Positions 1 through 9,199 of a stretch of 43,335 bases of DNA are shown here, in pieces. Positions within the stretch are counted from its first letter, which is position 1. Each line of letters opens with the position of its first letter. The stretch comes from Sedimentisphaerales bacterium (GTDB lineage: Bacteria; Planctomycetota; Phycisphaerae; Sedimentisphaerales; Anaerobacaceae), in assembly GCA_016930645.1 (NCBI GenBank), contig JAFGGH010000071.1:1-43335 (forward strand), read 5' to 3'. The translations under genes were made by a program, and so were the position numbers. The notes under the pieces are model-generated. The model was not told the origin of the DNA, ran no database searches, and worked only from the letters and a program-made list of their open reading frames with translations.

Positions 1-14
1 GGTGGGGAATAGCA

Positions 15-64
15 GTGTCGCGGCCATCTTGGCCGCGTTTTCGCGGGCTGGAAGCCCGCGACAC
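15..64. repeat. REP-like double-hairpin palindromic element
   Basis: An outer 8-bp inverted repeat (GTGTCGCG at 15-22, CGCGACAC at 57-64) encloses two perfect hairpins: CGCGGCCA/TGGCCGCG (20-38) and CGCGGGCT/AGCCCGCG with a GGA loop. The whole forms a cloverleaf-like extragenic palindrome. A two-hairpin element of similar design lies at 7902-7951, which suggests a REP-like family. No coding role is seen. Confidence 0.7.
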
Positions 65-103
65 CCCTGTAACTGACCCATTACTTACAGGTTATCATTT
101 CTC

Positions 104-132
104 TTGCTTAAGCCCGAATAATTGTATATAAT
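104..132 (+). promoter_or_regulatory. sigma70-type promoter for the DUF1573 gene
   Basis: TTGCTT (104-109) and a perfect TATAAT (127-132) are separated by 17 bp. The expected start of transcription is about 139. This lies downstream of the first in-frame ATG-like codon at 122 and supports translation from 185. Confidence 0.6.
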
Positions 133-184
133 AAAGGTTTTGACCAAGATGAGAATATGGTTTATTATTAAAGGACAAGTGAAA

Positions 185-1321
185 ATGAAAACCTATTGCC
201 TTATAGTTTTAATTCTAAGCATTTGTTCATTGATGATTTTTATCGGAGGCTGTGAAGAGAAAGCCGCTGTCACCAAACCCACAACAGTCCCGATAAATAT
301 CGGGATTGAACAGGCAGACCAGCAAGCCACCACCGAAGCTGAGCTTGCAGAGACATTGACTGAGCAAAATGAAAAGGAAGTTCAAACCACCGATAAGACC
401 GAACAAGGCACAGTGAAAATCGTTCTTGAAAAAGATGTTTACGATTTTGGAATGATTGACCCCGGCACAAAGAACAAAGGCGAATTTAATTTTACAAATG
501 AGGGAAACGGTGTATTAAGAATCTCAAAAATCCAAAGCACCTGCGGCTGTACGGTGCCTGAAATGAAGAAAAAAACCTACCTGCCGGGAGAGTCCGGAAC
601 CATCGTGGTAACATATACAGCAGACCAGAGAAGCGGCCCTGTGAGTAAAAGCCTTTATATCTTGAGTAACGACCCTAAAAATCCGAGGTTTGAATTTCAT
701 GTAAAGGCTGAAATAGTCAAAAAGATAAATTACGAACCGAAGCAGCTAAGTCTGAGGTTCGATAAAGAAAACGCCGGTGTCAAGGATATCAAAATTGAAA
801 GCCTCGACAAAAAACCATTTGCCATCTCAAGAATAACAGTCAAGCCGGAATGTATGAACATTGATTTCGACCCCGCTGCTGAAGGAACAAGCTTTACACT
901 AATACCAAAGGTCAATATAGAAAAGCTTAAAGGCGTACATAGCGGTGCAGTCAATTTCTACCTGACTCACCCTGCGCAACGTACATTAACAATCGGTTTT
1001 GAGGTCCTGCCGCCTTTCAAGTCGGACCCGGCTACGCTTATCGCCCTTAACGCCGACCCGGACAAGCCGGTTCGCAAGGTCTTATACATCCTCAGCAACT
1101 ACGGAGAGGATTTTGAGGTTGAATCCGTCAAAACAAGCAATGATATTATTCAGATCGTCAGCGAGGAAAAGATGCAGGGTAAATATATGATAACACTGGA
1201 CATTGTCGCACCGGAAAGTGCCGGCAACAGAAGGCATTTCAACAGTAAATTAGAGGTCAAAATCGCCGGAGAGCAAACCCTGACAATATCCTGCGTGGGC
1301 TCGATTAAGAAAAATACCTAA
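185..1321 (+). CDS. DUF1573 (ASH-like) domain lipoprotein
   Basis: This is a 378-residue exported lipoprotein. A signal peptide of about 20 residues ends in the lipobox IGGC, so the mature protein should be lipid-anchored in the cell envelope. Residues about 85-175 form a DUF1573 domain, an immunoglobulin-like fold common in Bacteroidetes and Planctomycetes, with the characteristic 'STCGCT' cysteine pair after the DFG..DPG strand. Two further Ig-like stretches may follow. I chose the ATG at 185 because AAGGA lies about 10 nt upstream and the sigma70 promoter would start the RNA near 139; the frame is open from 122. A short acidic linker follows the lipobox. It precedes the type II secretion genes in the same direction, but a functional link is only inferred. 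The biochemical function of DUF1573 is not known to me. Confidence 0.8.
   Translation: MKTYCLIVLILSICSLMIFIGGCEEKAAVTKPTTVPINIGIEQADQQATTEAELAETLTEQNEKEVQTTDKTEQGTVKIVLEKDVYDFGMIDPGTKNKGEFNFTNEGNGVLRISKIQSTCGCTVPEMKKKTYLPGESGTIVVTYTADQRSGPVSKSLYILSNDPKNPRFEFHVKAEIVKKINYEPKQLSLRFDKENAGVKDIKIESLDKKPFAISRITVKPECMNIDFDPAAEGTSFTLIPKVNIEKLKGVHSGAVNFYLTHPAQRTLTIGFEVLPPFKSDPATLIALNADPDKPVRKVLYILSNYGEDFEVESVKTSNDIIQIVSEEKMQGKYMITLDIVAPESAGNRRHFNSKLEVKIAGEQTLTISCVGSIKKNT
288..305. repeat. TCCCGATA palindrome inside the DUF1573 gene
   Basis: TCCCGATA (288-295) and TATCGGGA (298-305) form a perfect 8-bp inverted repeat with a 2-nt spacer. It encodes part of the linker just after the lipobox. A related inverted repeat (TCCCGAT...ATCGGGA) lies in the intergenic repeat region at 26267-26287, so a dispersed palindrome may have landed in coding sequence. 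Confidence 0.5.
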
Positions 1322-1468
1322 AACCACAGGCGAACTTACCCGATACTTAAGCTGTAAATAATAGCAGGGTTTTATAGCTGTTTTTGGGGCCTATAGTGGT
1401 TTTTTTGTGTTTTTTTCGGAACTTATCGGCACCGCAGAGGTCAAATAATGTAAAGGTGCGGGAATTTT

Positions 1469-2365
1469 ATGACTAAAACCGTGAGAATTGTGAGTATCTT
1501 AGCTGCGTTTATCGTAGTTATTCTTGTTGCGTTTCCGGTAGTTTTCAGTTCGGAAATGAGCGAAGATATTAAGATTTTTCTAAACTCTCCCGGTATTCTT
1601 GAAAAATATAAAAACGCCAAAAACACAGTCTCGGATAACACTGAATCCCCGCTTGTGATACAGGCGAAGGCTTTTGCTCTTTACCTTGACCCCCCTAAAC
1701 CTAAATCCACGCCGAAACCACAGCCGGTTGTTATCGAGCGCCCAGCGCAACCCGCTCCCAAACCGGTTGCGCCGGTTAAACCGAAATTCGATCTGGAGGG
1801 GACAAGTTACTTCGCTGAAAAACCGGAGCTTTCACTTGCTCTTATCAATGAACCGGGAAAAGGCCTCAGATGGATCAGGCAATCAAGCAAAATAGGGCAT
1901 TTGGTTGTAAAAGAGGTGCTCGACGGCAAAATCGTAATTCAAGATGATTCAAGAACTTACGAAATGGAGCCCAAAAGGCCCCCACAAAAAAGTCTTATAA
2001 AAAACGATAAGGATTCAACTAAGTCTGTATCTAAAGAACCACAGCCGGTGACAGAAATACCTGCTGTAAACAGAATTACTGAGAAAGTAGCAGATAGACC
2101 AGGAACAAGAACCGTCTCGAATAGAAACAGAACCGTAAGCAGAGACACCGCACGGCCAAAAGCCCCTGAATTGACCCCGGCGCAGATAAAACTAATGGAT
2201 GAATTTTCTAAATCAATAGAAAATATCGATGACCTTGATGAAATAATGCGGCAAGCCGAAATATTTAATGAAAAATTTGAAGAGCTGTCGGAAATCAGCG
2301 ATGAAGAAGCTGAAAATATAAAAGAGCTCGGCCGTGAATTGTCTGAATCCGATAAGGAAAAATAA
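1469..2365 (+). CDS. gspC: GspC-like type II secretion inner-membrane protein
   Basis: This 298-residue protein is probably the inner-membrane GspC component, which links the inner-membrane platform to the secretin. Seen: a short cytoplasmic N-terminus, one membrane segment at about residues 7-27, a Pro/Lys-rich linker (about 70-105), and a compact beta domain (about 108-168). The beta domain resembles the GspC homology region in pattern: a 'GTSYF' start, 'LALINEP', and a repeating V..V.DGKIVI strand pattern. A charged linker and a Glu-rich helical tail (about 235-298) follow in place of a PDZ domain. It lies directly upstream of gspD, the usual gspC position. The call rests on the architecture and location rather than on strong sequence identity. 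It could instead be a PilP-like protein. Confidence 0.55.
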   Translation: MTKTVRIVSILAAFIVVILVAFPVVFSSEMSEDIKIFLNSPGILEKYKNAKNTVSDNTESPLVIQAKAFALYLDPPKPKSTPKPQPVVIERPAQPAPKPVAPVKPKFDLEGTSYFAEKPELSLALINEPGKGLRWIRQSSKIGHLVVKEVLDGKIVIQDDSRTYEMEPKRPPQKSLIKNDKDSTKSVSKEPQPVTEIPAVNRITEKVADRPGTRTVSNRNRTVSRDTARPKAPELTPAQIKLMDEFSKSIENIDDLDEIMRQAEIFNEKFEELSEISDEEAENIKELGRELSESDKEK

Positions 2366-2702
2366 TCACCCAACAGGAATACTGCTGCCATTAAATTCTA
2401 CTGCTGCCGGAGAGGTTAGGTCCTAATATCTGAAAAACAAACTTTTTTGGCCTGATTTTTGTGTTCTAATGACATTTTTTTATATGCCCCGGCAATAAAA
2501 ATAAAACACAAAGTCCTAAAAAACGGGAACTTATCATCCTTGTAAACTGTCTGATTATCTGGGCAGTGAATCTGCTCGTAATACGAGATGATTTTAATAA
2601 TCCTTAGAACGTAAAAGCTTAAAAAAGAAGGATTTATAAGGTGAAACGAGCCATCCCAAAAACCGATAAACAACAATGTTTCCTGCAGGAGATAAAAATT
2701 TG
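2366..2702. other. Intergenic region upstream of gspD
   Basis: These 337 bp contain no gene that I can support. The ten-base TACTGCTGCC occurs twice, at 2380-2389 and 2399-2408, with a 19-bp period. A small perfect hairpin CTCGT-AAT-ACGAG lies at 2575-2587. I see no clear promoter or riboswitch. Given its length it may carry the gspD leader. Confidence 0.4.
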
Positions 2703-5700
2703 ATGCACTTGGAGCTTGTCATGAAAGACAGAAAGATGTACTTGCACCCTGTTTTGAGAGAATTTCTGCTGTTTCTCTGTCTGTTTGCATTGCTTGGCAC
2801 AGCCGGACTTTCACAGGAAGAAGAAAAGCCATTATCCGAAAGGTTTATGTCCCGCAATGTGAAAAACATCTCCGCCGAAGACGCAATAAGATACCTGGCT
2901 CAGGCAAAACTCGGTACCGCTTCGAAGATACCCAATTCAAATACTTTGCTGGTTACCGCTGAGACCGCTGAGCTGTCAAAGGCGAGAGTCCTGCTTGAAC
3001 TCGTTGACAAGAAAGAACCCTGGGTAGTAATAATGCTTGACGCAGAGCAGGCTCTTAAACAGACAGACTGGAAGAAAAACCTTGCCGAGAATATTAAAGA
3101 TGTAACAATCGGTGATTTTGCTTCGCCGCCGCATTCAACAGAATCTCCCATCGCTCTTGTTGATTTACACAACGATTCTTTAATCGTCGCTGCTCCCGCC
3201 GACCAGATTGACAGGATAGTATCCGAACTGAAAAATATCTCTCAAGCTCTGAGTACAGCCGAGCGTCCTGAAATACAAACGCCTGAAGAACCAAACACAA
3301 TCACTCAGCCTCAAGGCCCTGTCGCTGAAAAAACAACAATTGAACAAACTCAGCCGACAAAGCTCGCCGGTGAAAAGACTGAAAATGATAAGTTTTTCAA
3401 CCAATTGATGAATTCTTTGCAGGAAGCAGAGAACGTCGAAGCACAGCTCAAAGGTGAACCGATTCAGCAGGAAGCTCAACCAACTGAAGAAAAAATCCAA
3501 CCAATCATCGAGACAGATTTATCTCAGCAGCAGGAGCAAAAAGCGCAGTCGGCTATCGAAACGGTTACAGAATCAAAACCTCAGCCTGAGCCGGTATTTA
3601 AGCCGGGCACTTCTAAAATAGTCGAAATCAGCCCGACGATTGAAAAACCAGCTTTTGAGAAACGCTCCTATGAACCTGTAGCCTCACCGTTAGCTGATGA
3701 AGAGCTCGAATTAGACCTGCCGGAAAAACTCGACATATTGGAGTTAATCGATTTGGTAGGCAAACACCTGAACCTTGATTTGCTCTACGACAAAAATGAA
3801 GTCAAGGGTGACGTAACATTACGAGTACAGGACAAAATCAAGGTCGGCGAGCTATATCCGCTGCTGGAATCGGTTTTAAGGTTCCGCGGATTTGTAATGA
3901 GCAGGAAGGGCAATCTTGTTACGATAGTTTCTGATAAAAGAGCCGTTGAAATCGACCCCTTGCTGATCGACGACGAAGGCAGAAGACCTGAATTTGGCGA
4001 TGTGATTGTAACCCGTGTCTTTACATTACGGTTCATCAATACACAAAGCGCCAAAAACCTTTTAGACAAGATGAAAATAGGCCTGCAGATTGAGGGTATC
4101 GAAGAAACCGGCAAGCTGATTGTTACGGGATATACATATCGAATGTCCAGGATTGAACAATTGCTGTCAATGATAGACCAGCCGGGCAGAATGAAGCAGT
4201 TCAGATACAGACAGCTTCGTTTTACTATGGCAAGAAATCTTGCATCACAGGTTAAAACACTTGCTGAGCAGCTTGGAACTGTCTCAGTTACCGTCTCAGC
4301 AGAAGTCCAGCAGCAACCGGCAGACCCGAGAAGGAGAGGAGTTCGGCCGACGCCTCAGCCGTCACCGGCTCCACAAACTACAGACACCTCGGTATATCTC
4401 GACGCCGATGAAAGAACAAATAGAATCATTATGATAGGTATGCCCGAACAGCTTGATGTCGTCGAGACACTGATTGATTCCCTTGATGTCGCCCAGCAGG
4501 ACCTGCGAACGCTGAGACTTTACAATATTCAGTATGTAGGCGCCGAAGAGGTTGTAGATAAGCTTCAGGCGCTTGGAATTATAAGCGGCAGCAGAGCTAC
4601 CGGCTCGAGAGGTCCAACAGGCAGAATTACCGGGCAGAGAAATCAGCCCGGTCAACCTCAACAACCACAACAGGAGACAGCAACAATTCTGACGGAAGAA
4701 GGCCTGGTCGAAGAGCCGCAGATAGTGATTATCGAGTCAACAAATTCGCTGCTGATAAACGCCACCGCCGAGCAGCACGCAGGCATAGCCACAATTATCG
4801 CTTACGTCGATGCCGAGCCCGAACAGGCTGCCATAAATTATGTTGTCTATCCACTCGAAAATCAGGATCCCGGGGAACTTGCAGGCGTATTGAACCAGCT
4901 TATCCAGGAAACTATCGAAGAGACACAGGGCAAAGATGACAAAGTGGTCAGGACGACAACGAGAGCACGTATAGAAGAAGACATCACAATAATCCCCGAA
5001 CCTAAGACTTATTCATTAGTTGTTTACGCAAGCAGGAAAAACCAGCAGTGGATAAGTTCTCTGATAAAAGAGCTTGATGCGTACCGGCCTCAGGTTTTAC
5101 TTGAAGTGACTCTTGTTAAAATTATGAGGGAGGATGCTTTTCAATTCGACCTTGAAGCAATAAATGCGATTCCTAATTTAAATAATTTAAGCTCTATTGC
5201 TGGAACTATCGATTTAAAAAGAGACCATGCAGTTGAATTTCTTTCACAACCAAGCGCAGAGTCTGGTAAATTAACCGCTTTTTATGGAGATAAACATATA
5301 CAAACGCTGCTTACCGCTATGGAGCAGAAAAAATACGGTCGCGTTTTAGCTAAACCCAAGATTCTTGTAAACGATAATGAGAGTGGAGAAATTAAAGCAG
5401 AAACTACAACAACTATTGTATCAGCAAAGTCTGATACTCTTCAAACTGCGGATGCCGGTTCAAAAACCTCTACGTCGGCTCAGTTTAATACTTATACTTC
5501 TGATATCACTTTAAACATCGAACCTCATATCAGCAAGGGTGAACAATTAAGGCTTAAAATTACTATGAATCGAACAGACTTTGAAGAACAACCGAGTTAT
5601 AATATTTCTGTTCCTGGTTCTGAACAAAAATTAACCGGTCCAACTCCTCCTGATTTGGTCACTAGTAAGGTTGATACTGTTATCACTGTTCCAAATGGAA

Positions 5701-6020
5701 AAACCATAATTCTTGGCGGGCTTGAAGGGCTTGATCAGGCCAAGTCGACCGGCAAAGTTCCACTTCTTGGGGATATTCCAATTATCGGCGGGCTTTTTAG
5801 AAATATTAACAATACGGATGAGCAAAGCAGGCTTTATATTTTTGTTAAGGCGCATATTCTCAGGCCGGGCGAAGAATATGAAGGCTCAGATATGGAACGC
5901 GTTTCTCTTGTTAACAGAAATCGTTTTGAGCAGTACGAGAAACAGATGCAGGAATACGAAGACTGGCCGGGGATTAAGCCCAAGCCGATGGACCCGATTA
6001 AGATTCTTGATGAAGATTAA
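2703..6020 (+). CDS. gspD: Type II secretion system secretin GspD
   Basis: This is the outer-membrane secretin, a multimeric channel through which folded proteins leave the periplasm. It is about 1105 residues, far longer than the usual 650-700. Seen: a signal peptide; an N-terminal secretin/STN-like module (about 35-170); a long Gln/Glu/Pro-rich linker (about 175-320); an N0-like domain (about 335-430, beginning ELDLPEKLDILELI); repeated N1-N3 modules with low-complexity Pro/Gln loops; and the C-terminal secretin barrel domain. The barrel has 'RVLAKPKILV' near 879 and the canonical 'VPLLGDIPIIGGLF' near 1018. I chose the ATG at 2703 (AGGAGA 10 nt upstream). ATG at 2721, preceded by GGAG, and an upstream ATG at 2676 are alternatives. 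Part of the barrel-coding segment (about 5150-5700) is more AT-rich than the rest. Confidence 0.93.
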   Translation: MHLELVMKDRKMYLHPVLREFLLFLCLFALLGTAGLSQEEEKPLSERFMSRNVKNISAEDAIRYLAQAKLGTASKIPNSNTLLVTAETAELSKARVLLELVDKKEPWVVIMLDAEQALKQTDWKKNLAENIKDVTIGDFASPPHSTESPIALVDLHNDSLIVAAPADQIDRIVSELKNISQALSTAERPEIQTPEEPNTITQPQGPVAEKTTIEQTQPTKLAGEKTENDKFFNQLMNSLQEAENVEAQLKGEPIQQEAQPTEEKIQPIIETDLSQQQEQKAQSAIETVTESKPQPEPVFKPGTSKIVEISPTIEKPAFEKRSYEPVASPLADEELELDLPEKLDILELIDLVGKHLNLDLLYDKNEVKGDVTLRVQDKIKVGELYPLLESVLRFRGFVMSRKGNLVTIVSDKRAVEIDPLLIDDEGRRPEFGDVIVTRVFTLRFINTQSAKNLLDKMKIGLQIEGIEETGKLIVTGYTYRMSRIEQLLSMIDQPGRMKQFRYRQLRFTMARNLASQVKTLAEQLGTVSVTVSAEVQQQPADPRRRGVRPTPQPSPAPQTTDTSVYLDADERTNRIIMIGMPEQLDVVETLIDSLDVAQQDLRTLRLYNIQYVGAEEVVDKLQALGIISGSRATGSRGPTGRITGQRNQPGQPQQPQQETATILTEEGLVEEPQIVIIESTNSLLINATAEQHAGIATIIAYVDAEPEQAAINYVVYPLENQDPGELAGVLNQLIQETIEETQGKDDKVVRTTTRARIEEDITIIPEPKTYSLVVYASRKNQQWISSLIKELDAYRPQVLLEVTLVKIMREDAFQFDLEAINAIPNLNNLSSIAGTIDLKRDHAVEFLSQPSAESGKLTAFYGDKHIQTLLTAMEQKKYGRVLAKPKILVNDNESGEIKAETTTTIVSAKSDTLQTADAGSKTSTSAQFNTYTSDITLNIEPHISKGEQLRLKITMNRTDFEEQPSYNISVPGSEQKLTGPTPPDLVTSKVDTVITVPNGKTIILGGLEGLDQAKSTGKVPLLGDIPIIGGLFRNINNTDEQSRLYIFVKAHILRPGEEYEGSDMERVSLVNRNRFEQYEKQMQEYEDWPGIKPKPMDPIKILDED

Positions 6021-6022
6021 AA

Positions 6023-6045
6023 TACCCCCCGTGGAACGGGGGGTA
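6023..6045. terminator. Strong GC hairpin after gspD
   Basis: TACCCCCCGT (6023-6032) pairs perfectly with ACGGGGGGTA (6036-6045) around a GGA loop, two bases after the gspD stop. There is no T-tract directly after it, so it may act as an mRNA-stabilising hairpin or partial terminator rather than an efficient intrinsic terminator. Confidence 0.5.
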
Positions 6046-6054
6046 AATATTTAG

Positions 6055-6103
6055 CCTGCCGTTTCCATGTCCGCCATAGTTTAAACGAAGGCGGAACGGC
6101 AGG
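6055..6103. repeat. Dispersed hairpin repeat, copy A (CCTGCC...GGCAGG family)
   Basis: CCTGCCGTT (6055-6063) pairs with AACGGCAGG (6095-6103), and an inner CCGCC/GGCGG pair (6071-6075, 6090-6094) flanks the core 'CATAGTTTAAACGAAGG'. The core matches the TAG-Y-TT-R-GCGAAGG core of the copies at 17072-17110, 27261-27295 and 30180-30231. Confidence 0.6.
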
Positions 6104-6185
6104 TTTTGACCGGTGTGCATCTGAAACAAATTAACCGGCAGAGTGGTGCAACTAATGACTAAAAGTTATATAATAATTGCTATAG

Positions 6186-7892
6186 ATGAAAGATTTACTG
6201 ATAAAAACAGCGGAAAGGACAGGCCTTGTTGATGCCGAGAAACTGGCTGATTTTCTCCAAAAGAATACCGAGCCGAACTCTCGGCTGGATGAAGTTTTGC
6301 TGCGCTGCCCGTTCTTCACCGAAGATGTCGTACTAAAACTTTTCGCTGAAGCCCTGAACCAGCAATACTTCGAGGATATTCCCACAGAAGAAGTGCCCGC
6401 CGAATTCATCGAATCAGTGCCTGCGACTTATGCCCAGCATTATTATCTAATCGGCATAAAACCGGATGGCGACCCCGAACTGACTGTGGTTCTGTCAAAG
6501 CCTCTTGATGTAAACGCGTTGGACAATATCTCGAAGATGACCAAAATGCCTGTGAAGGGAGCGGTTGCCACCAGGACAGCTATAACTTCGGCTATCGATA
6601 TAGCATACGAACAGCGAAGTACGGTCATCGAAGAAGTAGCGGAAGAGCTCGACTCACAGAATATCGACCAGCTTGCTGATGAAGTCGCCGCGTCAGATGA
6701 CCTGTTGGATGTCGTAAACCGCCCGCCGGTAATACGCCTTGTAAACGACATACTATTCAGGGCGCTGCAGCTAAGGGCTTCTGATATACACGTGCATCCT
6801 TACGAAGCTAAAATCCAGATTCGATACCGCATCGACGGCATTCTTTATGATACCCTGAGTCTGAACCGTAATGTTCTGTCTCTTGTAATTTCGCGTATCA
6901 AGGTTATGGCTGGTATGGATATCGCAGAGCGCCGTATGCCGCAGGATGGCAGGTGCTCTGTCCGCCTCGGCCAGAGAGAGGTTGACCTGCGTGTCAGCAC
7001 CGTGCCGACCAGCTACGGCGAAAGAGCGGTACTGCGTATTCTCGATAAGAGTACCGCACTTTACGGGCTGGATGAGCTTGGACTTTGGAAAGAAGACCTT
7101 GAAAGATTCGACTCGCTGCTTACAAGAACCCACGGAGTTATCTTCGTGACAGGTCCTACCGGCAGTGGTAAAAGTACAACGCTTTACGCGTGCCTGCAAA
7201 GAATAAACTCGGCTGAAAAAAATATTATGACTATAGAGGACCCTATTGAATATCAGCTTGAAGGCATAAGTCAGATGCAGGTTGCCGCCAAAAAAGGTAT
7301 GAACTTTGCCAATACGTTAAGACACGTTTTACGTCAGGACCCCGATGTAATTATGGTCGGAGAAGTCAGAGATGTCGAGACCGCAAAAATGGCTATCCAG
7401 TCTTCACTGACCGGGCACCTTGTATTCAGTACGCTTCACACAAACGACTCAGCCGGCGCCATTACAAGACTGCTCGATTTTGGTGTTGAACCTTATCTGG
7501 TTAGCTCGTCACTTGTAGCGGTTTTGGCACAAAGACTTGTCAGAAAGGTATGCCCTGATTGTAAACAAGAATATCATCCAAACGACCAGGAATTAAGACA
7601 AATCGGCCTGCTGGATATATCAGGCCGGGACGAGCATAAATTTTATAACGGCGCAGGCTGTGACAGATGCTTCCAGACCGGTTATCGGGGCCGAACAGGC
7701 GTCTATGAACTGATGCTGATTAGTGAGGAAATACAGGAATTGATATATAAGACCGAAACCGCAGGTGCCATAAAAAGAGCTGCACTGGACACCGGCCTGC
7801 AGACCCTGAGGATGGACGGAGCAAGGAAAGTGCTGGCCGGTATAACCACTATCGCTGAGGTTATTCGTGTTACCCAGGCGGATATTATGTAA
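6186..7892 (+). CDS. gspE: Type II secretion ATPase GspE
   Basis: This 568-residue cytoplasmic hexameric ATPase powers pseudopilus assembly. Seen: an N-terminal MshEN/T2SSE-N-like region (about 1-150); then the secretion ATPase domain with Walker A GPTGSGKST (about 322-330), an Asp box, Walker B 'VIMVGEVRD' (about 388), and the His box 'HTND'. A zinc-binding tetracysteine module, CPDC (about 455) and CDRC (about 491), completes the GspE/PilB C-terminal pattern. Length matches the family. There is no strong Shine-Dalgarno site before the ATG at 6186; a TATAAT at 6169-6174 lies just upstream and could give a very short leader. It follows gspD across two palindromic hairpins and precedes gspF. 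PilB is the alternative, but the gspG-M context favours GspE. Confidence 0.95.
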   Translation: MKDLLIKTAERTGLVDAEKLADFLQKNTEPNSRLDEVLLRCPFFTEDVVLKLFAEALNQQYFEDIPTEEVPAEFIESVPATYAQHYYLIGIKPDGDPELTVVLSKPLDVNALDNISKMTKMPVKGAVATRTAITSAIDIAYEQRSTVIEEVAEELDSQNIDQLADEVAASDDLLDVVNRPPVIRLVNDILFRALQLRASDIHVHPYEAKIQIRYRIDGILYDTLSLNRNVLSLVISRIKVMAGMDIAERRMPQDGRCSVRLGQREVDLRVSTVPTSYGERAVLRILDKSTALYGLDELGLWKEDLERFDSLLTRTHGVIFVTGPTGSGKSTTLYACLQRINSAEKNIMTIEDPIEYQLEGISQMQVAAKKGMNFANTLRHVLRQDPDVIMVGEVRDVETAKMAIQSSLTGHLVFSTLHTNDSAGAITRLLDFGVEPYLVSSSLVAVLAQRLVRKVCPDCKQEYHPNDQELRQIGLLDISGRDEHKFYNGAGCDRCFQTGYRGRTGVYELMLISEEIQELIYKTETAGAIKRAALDTGLQTLRMDGARKVLAGITTIAEVIRVTQADIM

Positions 7893-7901
7893 AGGAGTTT
7901 A

Positions 7902-7951
7902 GTAGCACGGGCTTGGCGCCCGTGCTAACATGGGCGACAAGCTCGTGTTAC
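7902..7951. repeat. REP-like double-hairpin element between gspE and gspF
   Basis: TAGCACGGGC (7903-7912) pairs perfectly with GCCCGTGCTA (7918-7927). A second imperfect hairpin (ACATGGGCGACAAGCTCGTGT) follows directly. It fills most of the 69-bp gap between gspE and gspF and resembles the two-hairpin element at 15-64 in design. Confidence 0.65.
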
Positions 7952-7961
7952 TTTAAGAGTT

Positions 7962-9179
7962 ATGCCAAGATACCATTACATAGCGGTTGCTGCCGATGGC
8001 AAAAAAGCCAAAGGCACAATCACCGCCGAAAGCCCATACGCTGCGCGCAAACAGCTTCGTGTAAGAAATATTCATCCTACCAGTGTTAATGAAATCAAAG
8101 GCACAACGGAAGGCTCCGGCAGACTTTTCGGGATTTTCAGAAAAAGCAGCAAGAGCCAGCTTATTGATTTTACAAGACAAATGGCTACGCTGCTCAATTC
8201 CGGTATCAAACTCACCGAAGCCCTTTCGGTGCTTATCCTGCAAACCTCGGACATCAGGTTCAAAAATACACTTACAGATATCCGGGACAGGATTGTTACC
8301 GGCGAATCGCTTACCGATGCCCTGAAGGATTACAGCGACTATTTTGATGTGATTTATATCAGCATGATTCGGGTCGGAGAGGTAACAGGCTCACTGGGGC
8401 CGAATTTTGCCAGCGTCGCGAACTTTATGGAAAAACGCCAAAAGGTCGAATCTAAAATCATCACTGCGATGATATACCCAATCATATTGATTATTTTTGC
8501 ATTCTTTGTTGTTATCTTTCTAACTACTGCCGTAATACCGAAAATAGCCAAACAAATCGAAGGTACCGGCCAGGAGCTGCCATGGATAACTCAAGCTCTT
8601 ATGAATGTAAGTTATGTCCTGACCAGTTACTGGGTCTTTCTGGTAATCGGTATTATTGTTCTATTAATTTGGGGAGGTAAAAAGTTCCTCTCAACTAAAA
8701 AAGGAGCATACCTCCGTGATAAGATGCTTCTTTCGATACCTGTTTTCGGCCCAATTATAAAACAACGGGTTATCAGTAGGTTTGCCTCTACTCTTTCAGC
8801 ACTGTTAGGCTCAGGCCTTTCTATGGCCGATGCCCTGAAAGCTGTTTCCGAGGTAACAGGCAATACATTGATGAAAGATGCCGTTCAGCAGGCCAGAGAA
8901 AGGATTCTGGCAGGAGCGGACATCGCGACACCTCTTCGCGACAGCGGTGTCATCGGTCCGGCTATCGCGCACATGGTTACAGTAGGTGAAAAAAGCGGTG
9001 AGCTTGAAACTATGCTCCGAAATATCAGCGAAAATCTCGAATCCCAAACCGATACTGTAATAGAAAGATTGAGCGCTGCAATCGAGCCGGTTATCATTAT
9101 ACTGATTGCAGGACTGGTTGGTATTATCGCAATAGCTATGCTGCTGCCTATTTTGCAGCTTTCCGCTGAAACACTTTAA
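7962..9179 (+). CDS. gspF: Type II secretion inner-membrane platform protein GspF
   Basis: This 405-residue polytopic membrane protein forms the platform that the GspE ATPase acts upon. Seen: an N-terminal cytoplasmic segment beginning 'MPRYHYIAVAADGKKAKGTI', typical of GspF/PilC; two homologous T2SSF domains (about 65-190 and 265-395), each containing the pattern 'FTRQMATLLNSGI..' or 'FASTLSALLGSGL..'; and membrane segments at about 170-190, 215-240 and 375-400. Length is typical (about 400). It directly follows gspE and is separated from gspG by 20 bp. Its start has only a weak purine-rich site, AAGAG. Confidence 0.95.
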   Translation: MPRYHYIAVAADGKKAKGTITAESPYAARKQLRVRNIHPTSVNEIKGTTEGSGRLFGIFRKSSKSQLIDFTRQMATLLNSGIKLTEALSVLILQTSDIRFKNTLTDIRDRIVTGESLTDALKDYSDYFDVIYISMIRVGEVTGSLGPNFASVANFMEKRQKVESKIITAMIYPIILIIFAFFVVIFLTTAVIPKIAKQIEGTGQELPWITQALMNVSYVLTSYWVFLVIGIIVLLIWGGKKFLSTKKGAYLRDKMLLSIPVFGPIIKQRVISRFASTLSALLGSGLSMADALKAVSEVTGNTLMKDAVQQARERILAGADIATPLRDSGVIGPAIAHMVTVGEKSGELETMLRNISENLESQTDTVIERLSAAIEPVIIILIAGLVGIIAIAMLLPILQLSAETL

Positions 9180-9199
9180 GATTTAGCAAGGAGTGTAAT

